Shown: positions 22,831 through 35,275, counted from the first letter of the stretch. The stretch is 64,000 bases of DNA from Luidia sarsii (GCA_949987565.1 OX465119.1:12748119-12812118), one strand, 5' to 3'. Numbers and translations are program-made. Notes: generated by a model not told the origin, from the sequence alone.

Positions 22831-23489
22831 CAGGCTGGGGTTCTGTCAGCGTTGACGACTTGACATCTGAAATGGGAATGTCATCATCGAAGCGAAAGCC
22901 AAAGACCTCCCTTTCTAATGCCCTGCACTTTGAGAGGTTACTCACCTCCAAGGCTTTGACTTCTAACTTCAAAAGTCAAATTTAATGTTGTGTACGACAT
23001 GTACATTATAATACAGTACACACATTGACATACACACTGAAGTACGTGCATGTAAAACGTTCAGAAGAAGGGGGAAAAAACAACAACTAGCTACTACTGA
23101 CGTCAGTGAAAAAAGTATTTGGCCAAAGATTGCATCGGTCTCTGTCTATATGCGCATCTTTAAAAGGTATACGTGGTCCTGGAACAGGCCAAGTAATAAA
23201 TGAACAAGAATTTTTTTTTTTTTTTAAATCAGCTATCAATTCTTTTTTGCTGCCTGGTGCTGGAACATGTCCCCAAGGGGCCACCGTATTGGAAACACTG
23301 AGTCTTGGGTGCATTATGGAATGCAATGATATTTTTTTTTGTTTTCGCACTCACAGCTCACATTTTTCTGGTGGTGAAAACTGAAATGAGGGAGAAAAAG
23401 AAAAAGAGACCGGGCCTCAATCTTTAGTGTTTATAATTGCGGGTGGGTTTTTGTTTCCCTTCCCCTTTACTGCTTGCCTTGCAGATGCC

Positions 23490-24155
23490 AATTGGAAAGG
23501 GAGAGATGGGGATAGGTAGAGGGAGAGAGGGAAATACTGTAGGAAGAGGGAGATAGGAAGGGGAGATATGTAGAGGGAGAGAGGGAAATACTGTAGGAAG
23601 AGGGAGATAGGAAGGGGAGATAGATAGAGGGAGAGAGGGAAATACTGTAGGAAGAGGGAGATAGGAAGGGGAAATAGGTAGAGGGAGAGAGGGAAATACT
23701 GTAGGAAGAGGGAGATAGGAAGGGGAAATATGTAGAGGGAGAGAGGGAAATCCTGTAGGAAGAGGGAGATAGGAAGGGGAGATAGGTAGAGGGAGAGAGG
23801 GAAATACTGTAGGAAGAGGGAGATAGGAAGAGGGAGATAGGTAGAGGGAGAGAGGGAAATACTGTAGGAAGAGGGAGATAGGAAGGGGAAATATGTAGAG
23901 GGAGAGAGGGAAATCCTGTAGGAAGAGGGAGATAGGAAGGGGAGATATGTAGAGGGAGAGAGGGAAATACTGTAGGAAGAGGGACATACTAATAGGAAGG
24001 GGAGATATGTAGAGGGAGAGAGGGAGATAGGAAGAGGGAGAGATAGGGAGAGGGAGAGATAGGGAGAGATAGGGAGAGGGTTGAAGAAAAGGAAGAGAGA
24101 GTTGGAGAGAGGGAAGAGGCGAGGGAGAAAGACTGAGAGAAGGAGAAGGAGATGA
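23490..24155. repeat. Purine-rich minisatellite, unit about 55-60 bp
   Basis: About nine copies of a unit containing GGGAAATACTGTAGGAAGAG, GGAGATAGGAAGGGGA and TATGTAGAGGGAGAGA. It decays into GGGAGAGATA repeats after 24000. It is the one long tract in the window that is purine-rich on the plus strand. Minus-strand frames are open throughout but low-complexity. Confidence 0.9.
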
Positions 24156-24447
24156 TTTGTTCGTCTAAGACAATACACAGGTTGCAGCATTTTTTTGATA
24201 TGACTTTATGAAGGAAAGTTAATTATGGGGGAGTGGTAATGTACAAAAAAAAATGATATTTTGTTCAGGGCAATCAATGTTTTCTTGCTGGGTGCCGTAC
24301 CAAAGATTTCAGTGGTATTCTCAACTTCTCAAGCAAGGAAGTAACTTGTCAGACATTGTTGTCTTTGCTGGCTGTCGGGATTGGGGTTGGGGTAGTTGTT
24401 TTTTCGGAGAAGGGGGGAGCAAACCGTGATTGACGCAAGAGAGCCAG

Positions 24448-24530
24448 CTGTAATTGCAAGTCAAGCCCCAAGAAGGAAAAAAAAAAAACAAGAATCATCT
24501 CCCTCAAAATATAAATAAATGAATAAAAAG
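24448..24530. repeat. Dispersed repeat shared with 26381-26445
   Basis: GCTGTAATTGCAAGTCAAGC through AATCATCTCCCTCAAAATAT, AAATA occurs here and again at 26381-26445 with nearly the same sequence. Confidence 0.7.
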
Positions 24531-25472
24531 GGGGATAAAGATGGGACACTCTGTCAATCGATAACTTGGACACAAATTGACTCGATCAATTTTTTATGCT
24601 GTGGGCGGTCTTTTACAAACCCCACAGGATGAGATTTTTTTTTTTTTTTTTTTCGGCTGTCTTCACTAAGTATACCCTTTCCATTTTGCAACCAGCTCGA
24701 AAGATACTCAAAGGAGTTTTGAGCTATTGATTGTTTCAGATCCTCTGCCTCCCCCACTCTGTTGCTTGGTTTGGCTGTGGTGGCAGTGTTTCTTTAAGGA
24801 TAAAATCGATGCCCAATCGTCGCTTGTGCAATCTGCATCCTTTTTTTAAAGACCGAAAAAATGAAGATAAATATTTTGCTTTGATTTGTTTTTCTTGGAG
24901 CTGACAGCTTGGATCTATAATGGAGGGTTATTATTCAGGCATAGTGGTTATTGACTGTCAAAAGCACTTTTTTTTGGGAGGAGCACTTCTCCGGTGTGTT
25001 CGGTGGATGTCACCGAGTTGAGTTGAATTCGAGGAGTTGGATCAGTCCGGTGGACAGGCTGTGCAAGGTGGCAGACTATTGATAAGAATGGCAAAGACAT
25101 TATTTGTCAGGACGTGTCTCAAAAACATTCTGCACTCTTTAAGCCCCCTCTAGACTGTGGGGAATTTGCGTGTTAGTTGTTCAAGTCAGTATTTAGCAGT
25201 TTTGCACCATTTGTTGTCGTGTAATACTGTAAATAGGGTGAAAGCCAGGAGCGTAATCTGTCAAGTTACAAGCCAAGAATAAAGCCGGGCCTTGTCATTG
25301 CCACTAATGCCCCTCGTTAGGTGTTAATGACTATTTAGTGCCTTCAATTATCAATCTCTCCCTCCCCCCACTACTTACTCCTTGACATGCTGCAAAACGG
25401 CGCAAGAAGACTCATTGGACCTTGACCAAAGAGCCTGTCATCTTTTGCACATGTTAACAGCAAATCCGTTTG

Positions 25473-25815
25473 CCACCTCCTCCCTCCCTCCCTCCCTCCC
25501 TCCCTCCCTCCCTCCCCCTCCCCCCTCCCTCCCTCCCTCCCTCCCTCCCTCCCTCCCCCCTCCCTCCCTCCCTCCCTCCCTCCTACCCTTCCTCCATCCC
25601 TCCCTCCCTCCCTCCTACCCTTCCTCCATTTCTTCCATCCCTCCCTCCCTCCACCCCTCCTTCCCTCTTACCCTTCCTCCATCCCTCCCTCCCTCCATCC
25701 CTCCCTCCCTCCTACCCTTCCTCCATTTCTTCCATCCCTCCCTCCCTCCATCCCTCCCTCCCTCTTACCCTTCCTCCATCCCTCCCTCCCACCCTTCCCC
25801 CCTCCCCCACCCCCC
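25473..25815. repeat. (CCTC)n tetranucleotide tract
   Basis: About 340 bp of CCTCCCTC with ACCCTTCCTCCAT interruptions, itself arranged as a higher-order repeat. All plus frames are open but low-complexity. Confidence 0.95.
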
Positions 25816-26165
25816 TTATATGATCCCACCCCTTAAATCATTCAGTGTCTACACCAAGGTGCCCTAGAGCTAATCTGAAATATTCATCACCTCGGAAACC
25901 GTGACTTTTCCCCCATATGTCTGTGGACGGCGAGCATTAACCAAGCCGAAAAATGCCCTCCATGAATAATAAACGCCCTCTGCTTATTCCCACATACAGT
26001 GTACATGCCCAGCTTAAAGCTGAATTCCGTCTCTTGTCTCGTTCCAGTTCATTATACCCAGATTCTCATTCCCTTCTATACCAATGATACTGCACCTTCC
26101 ATCCTTGCTTCACCCCGGAATCTCTCTTGAGAGGCTTTGCATGTCAGGGTTACATTGTTTCCCCC

Positions 26166-26490
26166 AAAAACAACACCAACAACAACAACAACAGCAAAAA
26201 GAAGGCAACAATGACAGTACCAGTAACAGCAGCAACAACAACAACAGCAACAACAGCAACAGCAACAACGCAAAATAAATAACAAAGCAAAACAACAACA
26301 ACAACGCAACAACAACAACAACAACACAACAACAACAACAACAACAATGCAACAAGAACAACAACAATCAAACAAAAGCTGTAATTGCAAGTCAAGCCCC
26401 AAAAAGGAAAAAAACAACAGAATCATCTCCCTCAAAATATAAATAACAACAACACAACAACAATGCAACAAGAACAACAACAATCAAACA
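26166..26490. repeat. (CAA)n trinucleotide tract with an embedded dispersed repeat
   Basis: Interrupted CAA repeats (26170-26370 and 26445-26490) flank a unit shared with 24448-24530. The duplicated CAACAATGCAACAAGAACAA blocks on each side suggest a tandem duplication or an insertion into the tract. Confidence 0.85.
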
Positions 26491-26814
26491 AAAGGTCTGA
26501 GCCTCGGAATCTGGGAACCACATTTGTCAACATTTTATTCATATTCTTTTCACAGTTTTCCGCCTACATGTACAAACTGTACCTCAAAAGCAGTATTGAC
26601 ATTAACATTAGCAGGACAGTCTCGGTGATCGTAGGTCCCCCCTTCCCCCCCCCCCCACCCTGTCGCCAGCCGTGGGAGGAGGGGAAGTAAGGGTTGTGCT
26701 TGCCAACAGGGTGCAGGGTAGGAAAAACATCTCAGCCGAGAAAGTGGAGGGGGAAGACGGGGGAGGGAGAAAGATTGATTTCATCGTTTCGGACTTTGAT
26801 CTTTCCATCTTCCT

Positions 26815-26965
26815 TAAGGAATCTGTTAAGGAGAGGGAGGAAGAAGAAGGAGAGGAGGAGAAAGGGAGGGAGAGATGGGGAGAGGGAGAAGGAGGTGTAT
26901 GGAGAAGAAGAGAGGGAGAAGGAGGGAGATGAAGGAGAGGAGGAGAGGCAGGTTAATGCAGCGTC
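26815..26965. repeat. GGAGA-rich purine tract
   Basis: Irregular GGAGGAGAAGG sequence, purine-rich on the plus strand. No stable unit. Confidence 0.7.
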
Positions 26966-27479
26966 AGAGACCTCTCCTATTAAATGCCAGTCTGTGATTT
27001 TAGAGGTCAAACGTGGAGCGGCAAAAATGTCGATTGCCCCCCTCCCCTCAGGGATGGAGAATGAGTCGGAGCAAAATGATGTCAGGACGTTAACCACGAT
27101 AACCCCTTCTCCCTCCCTCGCCGAGTTGAAAAAGAGAAAAAGGAAGTATTATTTTCAGAGAATTCCTCACGCGGGACATGATCACCTGAGATGGCAGAGG
27201 ATTTTGTGTCGCCAGATTTTGGGGAGACAAACCTCTCGGTCTCTCGCTCCATCACTGTCCCCGATTCGCTGAATCTTTCCTGGCCCTATCGACAGCCAAA
27301 ATCAGCCCTCCGGCCCTTTCACCAGGAGAACCGAGTGGGTCAGTTCAGATAAGCTCCCTCGGGTGTGACTGTGATGACGTAAAGGAGCTTTGTTTCACCG
27401 AATCTGTTATCTTAGGCACTACTCGTGCCAATTTGTAGGACAATCTTGGTGGTGTAATATATGCGCAGTAGCTTGGCAT

Positions 27480-27725
27480 CGGAATTCATTGAGGGTTTGC
27501 CCCACTCCACATGCGTCTTCTATGTGTATAATCAGTTCAGCGCTGTATGCTCAGTGCTTGGCCCAATAAGCTGCAGTGGAAAAAGCAAATTCAGGCAGCT
27601 CAAGCCGCATGAATCACTGTTCAGACGCATCTGCGGTTGAAACTTGAAAGCTTGAGTGTGGGTTTGAATACAGCACGAGCTGCCTGTGTACGTATACTCG
27701 GTCCTCTTCATGACTAGTCCTTCAA
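27480..27725 (-). mobile_element. Family I SINE relic
   Basis: Starts ATTGAGGGTTTGCCCCACTC, like the copies at 18132 and 22490, and continues with GGCAGCTCAAGCCG. The B box is decayed. Confidence 0.4.
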
Positions 27726-27729
27726 CTTT

Positions 27730-27915
27730 TCTTGACAAGTTTGTATTGTAACCAAAGAGTAGGTTTTTGGCGATTCAATGTGCCCGGTACGAAGATCTCT
27801 TTTGTGAGTGGGTGTGGTTCTGAAAAGAACCGGAGAATTTCATCCGATGTTTTCATCGGACAGTGTGTTCTGTCCGTCTTCAGGAGGAAGACAAATTATT
27901 GTATTGTAACCAATT
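27730..27915 (-). mobile_element. Histone-stem-loop-like repeat (family A), minus strand
   Basis: The minus strand reads CCTGAAGACGGACAGAACAC, a paired CTGTCCG segment, ATGAAAACATCGG, then the hairpin GGTTCTTTTCAGAACC (27816-27831), CACACCCACTCACAAAAGAG and ATCTTC. The order (folded domain, hairpin, AAAAGAG box) matches the copies at 9785 and 49566. Confidence 0.65.
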
Positions 27916-28049
27916 CAGAATTCATTGTTAATCAGTTCCGATTGGTCAGTAGCCTTTTAGCCCCTTCCGTTGAGAATGTTCCTGTGAAAATCAAAATGCA
28001 CATTATGTATTAGGGCCTGTCTCTTTTAAATCTGAGTTTGCTTTTCCTC

Positions 28050-28192
28050 ATGCCCTCAATCCTGCAAAATCCTGCAATGTGTCAACTCTCATGTGCCCTG
28101 AATCCTGCAGAATCCTGCAATGTGTCAACTCTCATGTGCCCTGAATCCTGCAGAATCCTGCAAAAGGCGAATAGGATTCTGCAGGATTTGGG
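28050..28192. repeat. AATCCTGCAGAATCCTGCAA tandem minisatellite, about 55 bp
   Basis: Three copies of a unit built from AATCCTGCAGAATCCTGC and ATGTGTCAACTCTCATGTGC, then an inverted AGGATTCTGCAGGATT that can pair with them. Confidence 0.8.
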
Positions 28193-28219
28193 AAGGTTAG
28201 TTCAATCTGTGATTCTGGC

Positions 28220-28234
28220 GCTCTAGAAATGTCC

Positions 28235-28272
<38 letters not shown>
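28220..28272 (+). repeat. (ATT)n tract, possible LINE/SINE 3' tail
   Basis: TCTAGAAATGTCCG followed by about 14 ATT units. A short GC-type end followed by ATT repeats is typical of some non-LTR retroposon 3' tails, but no element body is visible upstream. Confidence 0.45.
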
Positions 28273-28295
28273 TCCTCGACCAAGGATGCTTTTAA

Positions 28296-28535
28296 AGGCC
28301 CAATGCAACATTGGGAAGATCGGAAAACGTCGATGTCCACAGATTTCCTTCTAAATTACACAGATTGTAGATGGTCATGATAGAATCCTCATGATGAAAT
28401 CTTACCGTCTGGGATGCTGTATTTCTTGAGAAATCTTCACTCAAACATCGACAAATAGTTTATTACTTGCGAGTAATTCACTATTTCTTACACTACAGAA
28501 CGGTGCAAATTTTGTTGTCAGTTGTTGGCCTTTTA
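28296..28535 (-). mobile_element. Family D MITE, minus orientation, one end lost
   Basis: TTAA (28292-28295) then AGGCCCAATGCAACATTGGG, followed by the D internal blocks in reverse (TCTAAATTACACAGATTGTA, TTTCTTGAGAAATCTTCACT, ACACTACAGAACGGTGCAAA). The distal terminus is missing. Confidence 0.75.
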
Positions 28536-29824
28536 CTACTTGATCCCGAGAAAAACTAGTAACCACAAACTACTGTAACACCGAAGCCAGTCCCTCGTCT
28601 GAACATACCCAAGGCTTGTGTGTATTTTCTCATGTACTATAGTCTTGGGTTGGCAGCCTGTCACAAACAAGCTGGGAACAAATCAGAGGCTGGTGATGGG
28701 TGAGTGGTGGGGGGGGGGCCTGGGGTGTTTGAGGAATGGAAAACACATCTTCCAGATAATGAAGTTGTGGAAATTTGATGACTGTCATTCATCATGTAGA
28801 TAGCGGTGTAGGTATGACAGGCTGGGGAGTCCACATGGTCTCATTTCCACATGGTCTCAGTCCCAGTGGGAACTTTCTCCTTCGCCTTTCCAGCCTTCTA
28901 GATCTGCAATTTCAGTCATTTAATAGTCAGTCAGCAGATTGCGACAATTGGTCACTGTATCACACCAGTGACTGAGTGTCAAAGAGTTTACGAACGCCAT
29001 AAATGTACGGTAAATGCTTGCGTTCCTTGAAAAAAAATGGGGGGGGCGGGTAATCCTGCATCGTCGTGGATGCGCGCATTGTCCATCTGTCATCACCTCT
29101 AGGTGGCCCTGTGCTTGCGTTGATTACAGCACAGCGGTGGTCATTTGCCCAGGGGAGGTGGAGGGGGGGGGGGTGGCAAGGGTTGGCTCGGTCGTGTCTG
29201 GACTGGGGGAGACACGATCCGTCCCTCAGATCCCTGCTTTACTCAGACCCATTCTTCAGCTGAATTGTGTGGCCCTCTCAATAATTGAATTTGTTTGCCA
29301 GCGCGCGTGTGCTTGTGTGCGCCCGTTTCACGGAAAAAGAAACAATCCCTCCTGATAGAACGAGCCATGAATCCGCAGAATGTCATATCATGTAACCCAT
29401 TCTCAAAATTAATGTTTGGCTGTTGGGTTTTTCAGTTTTTCCTTTCTCAAGGGAAGCAAAGGAAAAACTGACTGGAAACTTCAAAATAGAAAAAAAAAAT
29501 GAAATGGCTAAGAAAACTTTTACTGGACCAGGACTTTGGAACTTGTACCAGAAGTTGGGAACTTGGTCATCAGTTAGACTATATGGCTGTCTTTACACTT
29601 TCTTTGAATTGAAATTGTTAAGTACATGTAGATGTAGGGTTCACTGACTGCAAAATGTCTCCAACAAAAAAATATATATATATTCTGAGACTTGGACTTG
29701 GACTGGGACTTGTTTCCTTCAATTCTTTTTCTCCAGTTTCTTCAAAAAAAGGTCCCAGTCAGTATTTCCTTTGTTTGTGCGATCCAATTTGGAAAATAAA
29801 AAAGTTGCTGAGATCGTTGGCATA

Positions 29825-29960
29825 ATGTAGCAGCAGTGGCACATTAAGCCAGTGGTATCGGGTTCAAGTCCCGGCCCAGTCAATTTGTTTTCTGTGCTAG
29901 TTTTTTCCCTTTAAATTAGGTATCAGTTCATGAATGCTCCAAACTACTTTAAGTTGCTTT
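29825..29960 (+). mobile_element. tRNA-SINE fragment
   Basis: B-box region GGTATCGGGTTCAAGTCCCG then GCCCAGTCAATTTGTTTTCT, matching the tRNA-related part of the SINEs near 37441. The A box is not preserved. Confidence 0.5.
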
Positions 29961-31295
29961 AAAACCAGAAAAGATTGGAAATAAAAGGCTACTTTTGGAA
30001 TGTATGGGCGCCCATTTTAGGTGGGTTTTTTTTTGCAGGACCTTTTTTTTAAAGGTCTGAAGGTTGTTACTCCTAGCAGAACCAAATAGATTGTCTGTGA
30101 TTGCCCAAAAGGTGAATTTTTGTTCAAAAACAACTTTCCTGTTTCGATTCCTGAAAGTTATTGGTGCCAACCTGATGTGCAGACACCTTATGAATTGATG
30201 TAGAAATTCAACACCCCCCCCCTTCTTTTTTTAATTTCATTTGACATATTTCTCACTTGTTTGAGGAGATTCCCCACCAGCGCCATTCCATTTCTCCTGA
30301 CTCTCGTATCCCCTCTTGAAAATGTTCTGGCCCGAAAAATAGCCAGAGGACAGCCTGGTTTAATATTCGCATCATGCCCAGCCCTGTCTCCGTTACACTG
30401 GCTGGTCTTGCCCTTCTTGCGTTTTTTTATTTTTTTTTATCTTTCTTTGGACTGCATTGATTTGGCGGGACACCGGTGTATGACCCATCGATTTTTCAGG
30501 GTCTCAACCCCCCCCCCAATAGTATTCTATGAAACTCTATATAGGGATTAACCACAGGCTGACCGACCTAAAAAAAAAAAAAATTAAGGGGAAAAAAAAA
30601 AAAAAAAGGGCAACGAAAAAAAACAAAAAAAACAACAAAACAGTTTGGAAAAGCAACCCAAAACGCATTTCATCTCATACATGAATATTTTTTTTTTTTT
30701 TTTTTTTTTTTCCATTTCCCATGCCATTTGGACGAAACTGCCAATCATGCAACATGAGTGTTGATAGTGTTTTTTGTTTACCGCGTGTGGAAATGCACAA
30801 GCCATCTGTGCGTTTGAGGGTTTTGGTTTTTTTCGCAGCGGAACTTGTCTGGAGAACCCCCCCCCCCCATAGAGGCACTCAAGACGCGGATGTTGGGGGA
30901 GAGAGTTGCCTCGGCGACAGGATGTTCTTCTTTTTCTCGTCGCTTTCCCACCTTCTTGCGATCGGGGGCTCGAATCCCGTCCAATCCCTCCAGGGCCTAC
31001 CGAGTACCGGTAGTGGGGGAACCTGTCCTCCGTTGGGTGCTGGTATCAGGGTAGGAGTGTACTGTACAGGTGTACCGTATTTCACTATCACACTTCCCAA
31101 TCTGTTAATATACCCAGTAACTGTTGGTCTTGGGCCTATGTATTATTGTCCATTTCAGGTGTTTTTTTTTTTTAGTTGGTCAATACATGGCAATAGAGTT
31201 TTCATTTACACACAGAAATCATTCTTCTCCGTTTAAATTAAGCTTTCCGTATGTGTGTGTTGGGGTTTGTGTTTTCATTCATCACATCTAGCTGT

Positions 31296-31482
31296 GAAAA
31301 TTTGACTGGACCAGGACTTGAACCTGAGACCTCGGGTCTTAGCGTACCAGTACATGTACTGTACCAGCACTTTAACCACCTGAACTATCCAGCCCTTAGA
31401 TGAGGGCCTTCCCAAGAAGTCAACTACATGCTGGGGTGGGGCGCCATACAATCAAAAGTATTTAACCATTACCTGCTGTCTA
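31296..31482 (-). mobile_element. tRNA-derived SINE (family J), minus strand
   Basis: Plus-strand reading: GACCAGGACTTGAACCTGAG, then TGAACTATCCAGCCCTTAGA, then GGTGGGGCGCCATACAATCA and ACCATTACCTGCTGT. On the minus strand this is an upstream body, an A-box region (GGGCTGGATAGTTCAGG) and a B box (AGGTTCAAGTCC), the same order as the copies at 37560 and 44247. Confidence 0.65.
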
Positions 31483-31860
31483 CACCCATTTTAAGTACTC
31501 CATGTGAGGAGTTTCCTGGGGCACAATGTAATTCGTGCTGGAAGACTATTCCATAGTCCGTACTATGCACGGGTAGAGAATACACGATCCGTGCACGAGG
31601 TCCCGGTATAGTAGCAAGCCAATTTTCTGATGTGGAGGCAGAACAAGGAAGTCTTGACTGGAGTTTTATCAGGATGGGATGATGTTCGTGGCGGGCTTCA
31701 GGCTTTGGAGAGTGGAAAATAACCCGTGAAGGGCCCACTGTGAAAGAAACATACCGCACCGCAGTTGATTCAACTCTGCACGACCCGTGCACTGACCGAT
31801 CTGACAAGATGACTTCATTGTATAACTCCCCTCCTCAATCTCTGTGTGCATAACCAGATC
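31483..31860 (-). pseudogene. Possible non-LTR retrotransposon C-terminal remnant
   Basis: A minus-strand frame around 31515-31560 reads GLWNSLPARITLCPRK, which resembles the LWNSLP-type C terminus of many LINE reverse transcriptases. Other parts lie in different frames, so any coding region is shifted and dead. The resemblance is one short motif and could be chance. Confidence 0.3.
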
Positions 31861-32764
31861 GGAGTAGTGCCACGGAGTACCGTTTGTTTGTCTTCTTTAA
31901 AGAGGAGCTCTCGATTTTGTTTTAAATGAGCCAGAGGACCCCCCCCCCCTCCCCCGCAGGGATGGAGTATGGCCAGTGAACCCTGCTTGAACCGCAACCC
32001 CCCCCCCCCCCCCCCCCCGAGTCTTCAAGGGTCTTCTGGCCCTTGCCATAACATTGAGGGCGATATTGATTATTTAAATCAATGACGGTGCACATCGCAA
32101 TCGCTAACACTCAGCTACATGTACATGTAACTGTGGAGGTGGTGTGGTTGGGGTTTTTTTTCATGGGGGGGTTGGATGGGGTTGGATTCTGATTTGTTAC
32201 ATTTTGGGGAGGTTTGTCCAGACCAATCCATCGGAGAAGAGCCAGGTAAGGAGGATGGATCGAAGAATTCTGTAACCGAATATAACTCGGAGTAAAAAAG
32301 TGGAAAACAAACGACATGGAAGAGGGGGGGAAAAAACTACGCAAAACCTATAGGATATTTGGCAAGAAGAGGAAGCAGAGGGGAAAAACTAAAAAAATAA
32401 AAAAATAAAAAACAACTCCCTCTCCTGTTGTAAGGAAAGCTGGTTCCCAAAGCTGCCTGCAAGGACTGTCTTTATCATTCTTCCGATGCTCCATATTTCC
32501 CAGTCCCTCAATTCGGCCCCCCTCCCCCCCTATTCCAATCTCAGTATCGGCGGTGCTCCGTGAGCTTTCTCATTTTTTTGATAAAAAAAACCTTGAGATA
32601 ACAGCGTGTGGATCCTGCGCGTACAGTCATACACCCAGTGGTCAGTCGACCTTTCTCCCACCCCGCGAGACTGGTCTGCCACTCAGGGAAGCATCCCACT
32701 ACTGAGCACTAACGTGCAAAGCTCATCATACACATCTTCTTGCCTTAGAAGCAGGCATCGAGAT

Positions 32765-32773
32765 GCCATTTTG

Positions 32774-32810
<37 letters not shown>

Positions 32811-33400
32811 CTGTGTGTGTGTGTGTGTCTCTCTCTCTCTCTCTCTCTCTGCCTCTGCATCTGCATCTGTCTTTGCCACTGCATCTGCCTCTGCATCTGC
32901 CTCTGCCTCTGTCTCTGTCTCTGTCTCTGCCTCTGCCTCTGCCTCTGCCTCTTCATCTGCCTCTGTCTCTGCCTCTGCCACTGCCTCTATCTCTGTCTCT
33001 GTCTCTGTCTCTGTCTCTGTCTCCGTCTCTGTCTCTGTCTCTGTCTCTGTCTCTGCCACTGCATCTGCCTCTGCTACTGCCTCTATCTCTGTCTCTGCCA
33101 CTGCCTCTGCCACTGCCTCTATCTCTGTCTCTGCCACTGCATCTGGCTCTGCCTCTGCCTCTATCTCTGTCTATGTCTCTGTCTCTGTCTCTGCCTCTGT
33201 CTCTGTCTATGTCTCTGTCTCTTTCTCTGTCTCTGTCGCTGTCTCTGTGTCTGTCTCTGTCTATGTCTCTGTCTCTGTCTATGTCTCTGTCTCTTTCTCT
33301 GTCTCTGTCGCTGTCTCTGTGTCTGCCTCTGCCTCTGTCTCTGCCTCTGTCTATGTCTCTGTCTCTGTCTCTTTCTCTGTCTCTGTCTCTGTCTATATGT
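32765..33400. repeat. CTGTCT/CTGCCT hexanucleotide satellite
   Basis: About 630 bp of TCTG(T/C)C hexamers beginning with a CTGT tetramer run and a GT run. It is open in several frames on both strands. Confidence 0.95.
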
Positions 33401-34063
33401 GGGTGAATTGAAAGTGAGCCAATCTTTCTTGTGTGTCTGACGTGGGATGATGGGATTTTTTTTTTCTTCTTTTGCGTCACACCCCCGCTTTATCATCGGG
33501 CTGGTTAGCTTTCAAGATAGCCCATCTCAAGATGCAGGCAATCTTGATTGGTAATTGCTGTTTGACAAGCGTTGTGGTATGGGTACCTCTTTGACATTTG
33601 ACCTCTGATTTTTTTTCTCAATGTCAAAGCAAGTTAGTTTGTAAATGAGTTAATCTTTCTGGTTCAGAAGGGATGGGGGGAGAGTTGATACTGGAGATTT
33701 GTGGTGGGCACTCTCGAGACGACTGGCAACCTGCATGCTCTGTTGGCTTATCACCTTCGCAGGATTTGTACTATCTTTCCGATGTGGCAGCTTGCCTTTG
33801 CTTGCCTTTGCACAGACTGTGAGTTGGTCCCGTTGTGGCTGGCTCTACCGAGGAAGGGACCTGTCAACACGTTCATCTCTGGCATTGTGTTGTGTCCATT
33901 AAACAATGGGGGTGCGTGTAGTATGAGGTTTACTCCTGCAATGGTATTTTGTTATCGTCGGTGGTAAAATGGCCATCATGCACACTTGACTCTTCTGCAA
34001 ATGTTTTAGTGCTTTGGTTTTTCCTCATGGATTTTGTCTTTCTCCTCTCTTTTCGATTTGCAG

Positions 34064-34124
34064 AGGAGGGGAGGCATTTCTTTGGACAAGACGGACAAGG
34101 CAGCAATCTATGTTCGCATGCTAG
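34064..34124 (+). CDS. PDE7: PDE7-like phosphodiesterase, exon with RRGGIS motif
   Basis: The acceptor TTTCGATTTGCAG precedes 34064, and the donor GTAAGT starts at 34125. The exon encodes RRGGISLDKTDKAAIYVRML and ends one base into a Gly codon (phase 1). This matches the vertebrate PDE7A segment [20 protein letters not shown] position for position, including the start at the double arginine. In PDE7A the RRGAI repeats are described as a pseudosubstrate-like inhibitor of the PKA catalytic subunit, so this exon may give the long isoform that non-catalytic role. It begins in phase 0, fitting the exon at 3633, and its single trailing base joins the GA at 48156 to form Gly. The 61-bp length leaves little doubt about the borders. 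The peptide alignment is from memory and was not computed. Confidence 0.9.
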
Positions 34125-34169
34125 GTAAGTAGGAGGGATTATGGGAATGGTTTGTTAAACTCCATCCCT

Positions 34170-35275
34170 GCTTCCTTCTTGCCTCTCCCCTCCCTCTTTA
34201 CTTCCCTCCCACCCTCCATCTTTCTCCCTCTTCCTCCTCCCTCCCTCCCTGCCTCCCTCCCTCCCTGCCTCTCTCCCCGCCTCCCTCCCTGCCTCCCTCC
34301 CTGCCTGGCTTCCCGCCTCCCTGCCTCCCTCCCTTTCTGCATCTCTCCCTGTCTCCCTCCCTGCCTCCCTCCCTGCCTCCCTCCCTGCCTCCCTCCCTGC
34401 CTCCCTCCCTGCCTCCCTCCCTCCCTCCCTGCCCCCCTCCCTGCCTCCCTCCCTCCCTCCCTCCCTGCCTCCCTCCCTCCCTTTCTGCATCTCTCCCTGC
34501 CTCCCTCCCTGCCTCCCTCCCTGCCTTCCTCAACGCCTCCCTCCCTGCCTCCCTCCCTGCATCTCTCCCTGCCTCCCTCCCTGCCTTCCTTCATACCTCC
34601 CTGCCTCCCTGCCTCCCTCCCTGCCTCCCTCCCTGCCTTCCTCCCTGCCTCCCTCCCTGCCTCCCTGCCTCCCTGCCTCCCTCCCTCCCTTTCTGCATCT
34701 CTCCCTGCCTCCCTCCCTGCCTCCCTCCCTGCCTCCCTCCCTGCCTACCTCCCTGCCTACCTCCCTGCCTCCCTCCCTGCCTTCCTCAACGCCTCCCTCC
34801 CTGCCTCCCTCCCTGCATCTCTCCCTGCCTCCCTCCCTGCCTTCCTCAATGCCTCCCTTCCTCCTTCCTTGCCTCCCTCCCAGCCTCCTTCCCCGCCTCC
34901 CTCTCCGCCTCTCCGCCTCCCCGCCTCCCTCCCTCCCTGCCTCCCTCCCCGCCTCCCTCCCCGCCTCCCTCCCCGCCTCCCTCCCTTCCTCCCTCCTTGC
35001 GTCCCTCCCTGCATCTCTCCCTGCCTCTCTCCCTGCCTCCCTCCATACCTCCCTCCCCGCCTCCCTCCCCGCCTCCCTCCCCGCCTCCCCTCCTCTCTCC
35101 CTGCCTCCCTCCCTTCCTCCCTCCTTGCCTCCCTCCCTGCCTCCTTCCCCGCCTCCCTCCCTCCCTCCCTCCCTCCCTCCAAGTCTGCCCCATTTATCTC
35201 CTACTCCCCTCCTCCATCCCTCCCTCCTCCATCCCTCCCTCCTCCATCCCTCCCTCCTCCATCCCTCCCTTCCCA
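34170..35275. repeat. CTCCCTCCCTGC satellite, over 1 kb
   Basis: Unbroken tandem CCTCCCTG octamers with higher-order copies (for example TTTCTGCATCTCTCCCTG at three or more places and CTTCCTCAACGCCTCC twice). It starts only about 45 bp after the donor of the exon at 34064. It makes a 426-codon proline/serine/leucine frame that is not a gene. Confidence 0.97.

Larger units (their letters stand above)
3696..34063 (+). other. PDE7: First intron of the long PDE7 transcript (about 30.4 kb)
   Basis: No exon of PDE7 or of another gene was recognised here. The intron is filled with MITE-like families, tRNA-derived SINEs, microsatellites and poly-C runs, annotated separately. Between them, roughly 4530-5190, 6000-6830, 14620-16430, 18340-19180, 20700-21830, 24160-25370, 26960-27480, 28540-29800, 29960-31290, 31870-32760 and 33410-34050 show only low-complexity runs and short open frames without recognisable protein similarity. 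Confidence 0.5.

Noticed and set aside
23417..24190. 257-codon minus-strand frame with SPSSYSISLS repeats
   Set aside because: It is the translation of a 55-60 bp minisatellite in which a second frame is open equally.
26672..27272. 192-codon plus frame with charged residues
   Set aside because: It starts in a purine tract, has no recognisable domain and two overlapping frames are similarly open.
31469..31807. 112-codon minus frame as an intact gene
   Set aside because: Only a short LINE-like motif in another frame is suggestive, so it is listed as a possible retroposon remnant and not a gene.
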